DNA of 7,285 nucleotides, from NCBI GenBank assembly GCA_002869095.1, contig PKTO01000066.1, positions 1 to 7,285 of the forward strand, given 5' to 3'. The notes under the pieces were generated by a model. The model made no database searches. It was not told the DNA's origin and worked only from the letters and a program-made list of their open reading frames with translations. This stretch comes from Clostridiales bacterium. Its GTDB lineage: Bacteria; Bacillota; Clostridia; Peptostreptococcales; BM714. Shown here in pieces: positions 5,526-7,285 of this stretch (position 1 is its first letter; every line of letters starts with the position of its first letter). The position numbers were made by a program, and so were the translations under genes.

Positions 5526-6899
5526 TTAGAATACCCCAGTTACAAATATTATTACTAAGGCTATTGGTATTATATACTTAACAAGTGGTGCCCACCATGT
5601 AAATACCCTAAGCGTACCTTGCTCTGCGCCAACATTGGTTTCACTTTGAAATTCTTTAAATTTCCATACTATCAATACATAGAATGATAATATCAATGCT
5701 CCTAAAGGCATCATGACATTTCCTGAAATATAATCAGCAAAATCAAAGAAGTTTCTTCCACCGATTAAAATATCCTTCCAAGGACCTTGAGCCATTATCA
5801 TTGGAAATCCTACGGCAAATATTGCTGCCAAGCTTGTCCATACAGCACTTTTCCTATTCATATTGAACAATCCAGTACAAGTAGCTACTACTGGCTCCAA
5901 GTATCCTAATGCTGAAGAAAGAGCAGCAAATAATAATAATAAGAAGAACATTGAGCCGAATATGGTTCCTGCCGGTAATTGATCGAATAAATTTGACATA
6001 GTAACAAATAATAGACTTGGACCAGAATCAGTCGGTAATCCTAATGCAAATATCGCCGGGAAAATAACTAAACCTGCAATAAATGCCGCAAATGTATCAA
6101 AACCAACTACTATAACAGAGTCCGTCGGAATATTGCTGTCTTTATTTAAATAACTACCATAAATAAATGCACCACCACTCGCTATTCCTATAGAGAAAAA
6201 CGATTGTCCTAATGCTGCCAGCATTACACTTCCATTAATTTTTGAGAAATCAACATTTAAATACCACTTCAATCCTTCCATTGCGCCTGGAAGAGTAAGG
6301 GATCTTATAGCTAAAATAATTAACATTATAAACAGTGTAGGCATCATTATCTTGCATGCTTTTTCAATACCTTTTTCTAACCCTTTAGCCGAAATTAAGC
6401 CCAATATGACAAAACACACTAACGTAAATCCAGCAACAATCATTGGATTAGCTGTAAAGCTTGTAAATGCTTGTGTATATCCTTCAGGTGTTAATCCGCT
6501 TAATTGCCCCGAAGCCATTTTAACTAAATATGCTAAAATCCATCCCATTATTTGCATATAATAAGTTAAAATTATGAATGCAGCCAGTACGCCTGTCCAT
6601 CCGAACAATGCCCAAAGACTCCCCTTTTCACTTACAGATCTCATTCCTCTAACTGGATCCAATTGAGTTTTACGTCCCAAGCTCATCTCCATATTAAACA
6701 AAGGAATACCTATCATGACACAAATTATTAAATATACAAATAAAAACGCTCCGCCGCCATTCATTCCTACTAAATAAGGAAATCTCCATATATTACCCAG
6801 TCCAATTGAAAACCCTGCAGTAGCCATTATAAAACCAAATCTGCTTCCCCAATTTTCTCTTGTTTCCGTTGTTTCCGTTGTCTTGATTGCTTTTTCCAT
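5526..6899 (-). CDS. Neurotransmitter:sodium symporter family transporter
   Basis: This is a Na+-dependent inner-membrane transporter of the LeuT/SNF fold, 457 aa, the usual bacterial NSS length, with 11-12 membrane segments. The segment 1 signature is clear: ATAGFSIGLGNIWRFPY at 26-42, with Asn36 aligning with the LeuT Na1 ligand Asn27. Segment 6 has the unwound GQSFFSIGIASGG (231-243). Segment 7 has Asp268 in GFDTFAAFIAGLVIFP. Segment 8 has AALSSA, where Ser328 and Ser329 align with the LeuT Na2 ligands Thr354 and Ser355. Substrates in this family are amino acids, often aromatic, branched or alanine/methionine; which one cannot be read here. The ATG has AGGAG (6908-6912) eight bases upstream. 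No MetS-type small subunit follows. The gene is visibly more AT-rich than the permease and is bracketed by a 59-bp direct repeat, which suggests separate acquisition or duplication. Confidence 0.96.
   Translation of the reverse strand: MEKAIKTTETTETRENWGSRFGFIMATAGFSIGLGNIWRFPYLVGMNGGGAFLFVYLIICVMIGIPLFNMEMSLGRKTQLDPVRGMRSVSEKGSLWALFGWTGVLAAFIILTYYMQIMGWILAYLVKMASGQLSGLTPEGYTQAFTSFTANPMIVAGFTLVCFVILGLISAKGLEKGIEKACKIMMPTLFIMLIILAIRSLTLPGAMEGLKWYLNVDFSKINGSVMLAALGQSFFSIGIASGGAFIYGSYLNKDSNIPTDSVIVVGFDTFAAFIAGLVIFPAIFALGLPTDSGPSLLFVTMSNLFDQLPAGTIFGSMFFLLLLFAALSSALGYLEPVVATCTGLFNMNRKSAVWTSLAAIFAVGFPMIMAQGPWKDILIGGRNFFDFADYISGNVMMPLGALILSFYVLIVWKFKEFQSETNVGAEQGTLRVFTWWAPLVKYIIPIALVIIFVTGVF
6862..6879. 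repeat. Two tandem 9-base units in the NSS N-terminus
   Basis: GTTTCCGTT occurs twice in a row on the plus strand and encodes part of the TETTET stretch in the cytosolic N-terminal tail before segment 1. The unit is a multiple of three, so copy-number change would lengthen the tail without shifting the frame. Confidence 0.7.
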
Positions 6900-6925
6900 T
6901 ATTTCAACTCCTTTTTATTATTCAA

Positions 6926-6953
6926 TTTATAAATATTCACTGTGGTTTGTTAA
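6926..6953 (-). promoter_or_regulatory. Probable NSS promoter
   Basis: The minus strand reads TTAACA (6948-6953), 16 bases, then TATAAA (6926-6931): each box matches the sigma-A consensus at five of six positions. Transcription would start around 6919, giving a leader of about 20 bases that contains AGGAG. If this promoter is used, the inverted repeat at 7033-7157 lies upstream of it and would not be in the RNA. Confidence 0.55.
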
Positions 6954-7032
6954 GAAACATAGTCAATCATTGAATACTCATTTGAATTTTTATAGTCTTT
7001 ACTTATTACTTCAATATGCTTTTTATGTACAA

Positions 7033-7157
7033 AATATCTAGTGGGAGTAGATTCAACTAGTGCAAACAATAAAATTTAAAGATTATTAACTTTTCGTGTT
7101 TTCAGTATTATTGCGGTTTTCAATCATCCCCCCTTTTATTTCCTCCCACTAGATATT
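7033..7157 (-). repeat. 15-bp perfect inverted repeat with 95-base spacer
   Basis: AATATCTAGTGGGAG (7033-7047) is the exact reverse complement of 7143-7157. As minus-strand RNA it would form a 15-pair stem closing a 95-base loop, hiding the GGGAGG at 7141-7146. The loop contains a run of six G and short frames of about 13-15 codons just after it. It could be the stem of a structured leader, a decayed element end, or a leader-peptide control region. I do not recognise a known RNA family. Confidence 0.6.
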
Positions 7158-7201
7158 GCTAGACACCATTAACACGTTATTGTATTTCTCTATTCATCTT
7201 T

Positions 7202-7259
7202 TTGTGTTGCCAAGCAATATAAATTATTCGCTCATACTAGTTTACAGTGGGATATTCCC
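7202..7259. repeat. 59-bp direct repeat, copy B (upstream of the NSS leader)
   Basis: This partner of 5466-5524 has the same orientation and about 90% identity (one base shorter). Together the copies bracket about 1.7 kb holding the NSS gene and its leader. Since copy A sits directly behind a stop codon, copy B may also mark the 3' end of a further minus-strand gene just beyond the right edge. Confidence 0.88.
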
Positions 7260-7285
7260 TGCGGTTAAGATTCCTTGGATACATA

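Larger units (their letters stand above)
6900..7285. other. Gene-free leader region upstream of the NSS gene
   Basis: No protein-coding gene of convincing length is seen in these 386 bases on either strand. The region holds the NSS ribosome binding site, a promoter at 6926-6953, a 15-bp inverted repeat spanning 7033-7157, and copy B of the 59-bp repeat. The last 26 bases probably belong to whatever lies upstream, but no frame can be assigned. Neither a T-box (no specifier/antiterminator bulge motif) nor a glycine riboswitch (no GGGGCAA-like core) is recognisable. Confidence 0.6.

Noticed and set aside
7178..7184. A further TATTGTA half-site, suggesting IclR control of the NSS gene
   Set aside because: It is a single half-site with no matching second arm and is easily expected by chance in AT-rich DNA.
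6900..7200. Glycine riboswitch or T-box in front of the NSS gene
   Set aside because: Such leaders are common before amino-acid transporters, but the conserved cores are absent.
1..7285. CRISPR arrays, tRNA or rRNA genes, transposase genes
   Set aside because: No regularly spaced repeats, no cloverleaf or rRNA-like blocks, and no transposase-like frame were seen on either strand.

Overview
The window looks like part of a low-to-moderate GC Gram-positive chromosome, most likely an anaerobic Clostridia-type Firmicute. The reasons are strong AGGAGG-type ribosome binding sites, an ECF-type folate transporter gene behind a tetrahydrofolate (THF) riboswitch, formate--tetrahydrofolate ligase as in acetogens and amino-acid or purine fermenters, and several Na+ or amine transporters. 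I cannot name the species. Every gene I can support lies on the minus strand, so transcription runs from high to low coordinates.

Layout, in transcription order. At the right edge (6900-7285) is a gene-free leader with a 59-bp repeat and a long inverted repeat, followed by an AT-rich neurotransmitter:sodium symporter (NSS) gene (5526-6899). A second copy of the 59-bp repeat lies directly behind its stop codon. Next comes a tightly packed set of three small membrane-protein genes (98, 81 and about 40 aa) leading into an APC-superfamily permease related to ethanolamine permeases (3286-4665). The 40-aa gene starts with TTG and ends one base before the permease ATG. An IclR-family regulator (2302-3072) follows, with its own extended -10 promoter and a canonical intrinsic terminator. 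Then comes panB (ketopantoate hydroxymethyltransferase, 1280-2131), interrupted by an in-frame TAA at codon 199. Last is a folate operon: THF riboswitch, folT (256-1056) and the first 90 codons of fhs (1-272, running off the left edge). folT and fhs overlap by 17 bases.

How the parts may work together. folT imports folate or reduced folate, and fhs charges THF with formate. A THF-sensing leader in front of both makes a feedback-controlled one-carbon module. PanB also uses a THF one-carbon donor (5,10-methylene-THF), but the copy here looks inactivated. Related imperfect palindromes in front of iclR and panB suggest that the IclR protein represses itself and panB. The permease and its small membrane partners look like one transport unit of unknown substrate. 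The NSS gene, with a different base composition and flanking direct repeats, looks like a separately acquired or duplicated segment.

The most interesting items are the three-small-protein/APC-permease operon, the repeat-flanked NSS cassette with its structured leader, the nonsense codon in an otherwise well-preserved panB, and the riboswitch with an alternative hairpin as its candidate expression platform.
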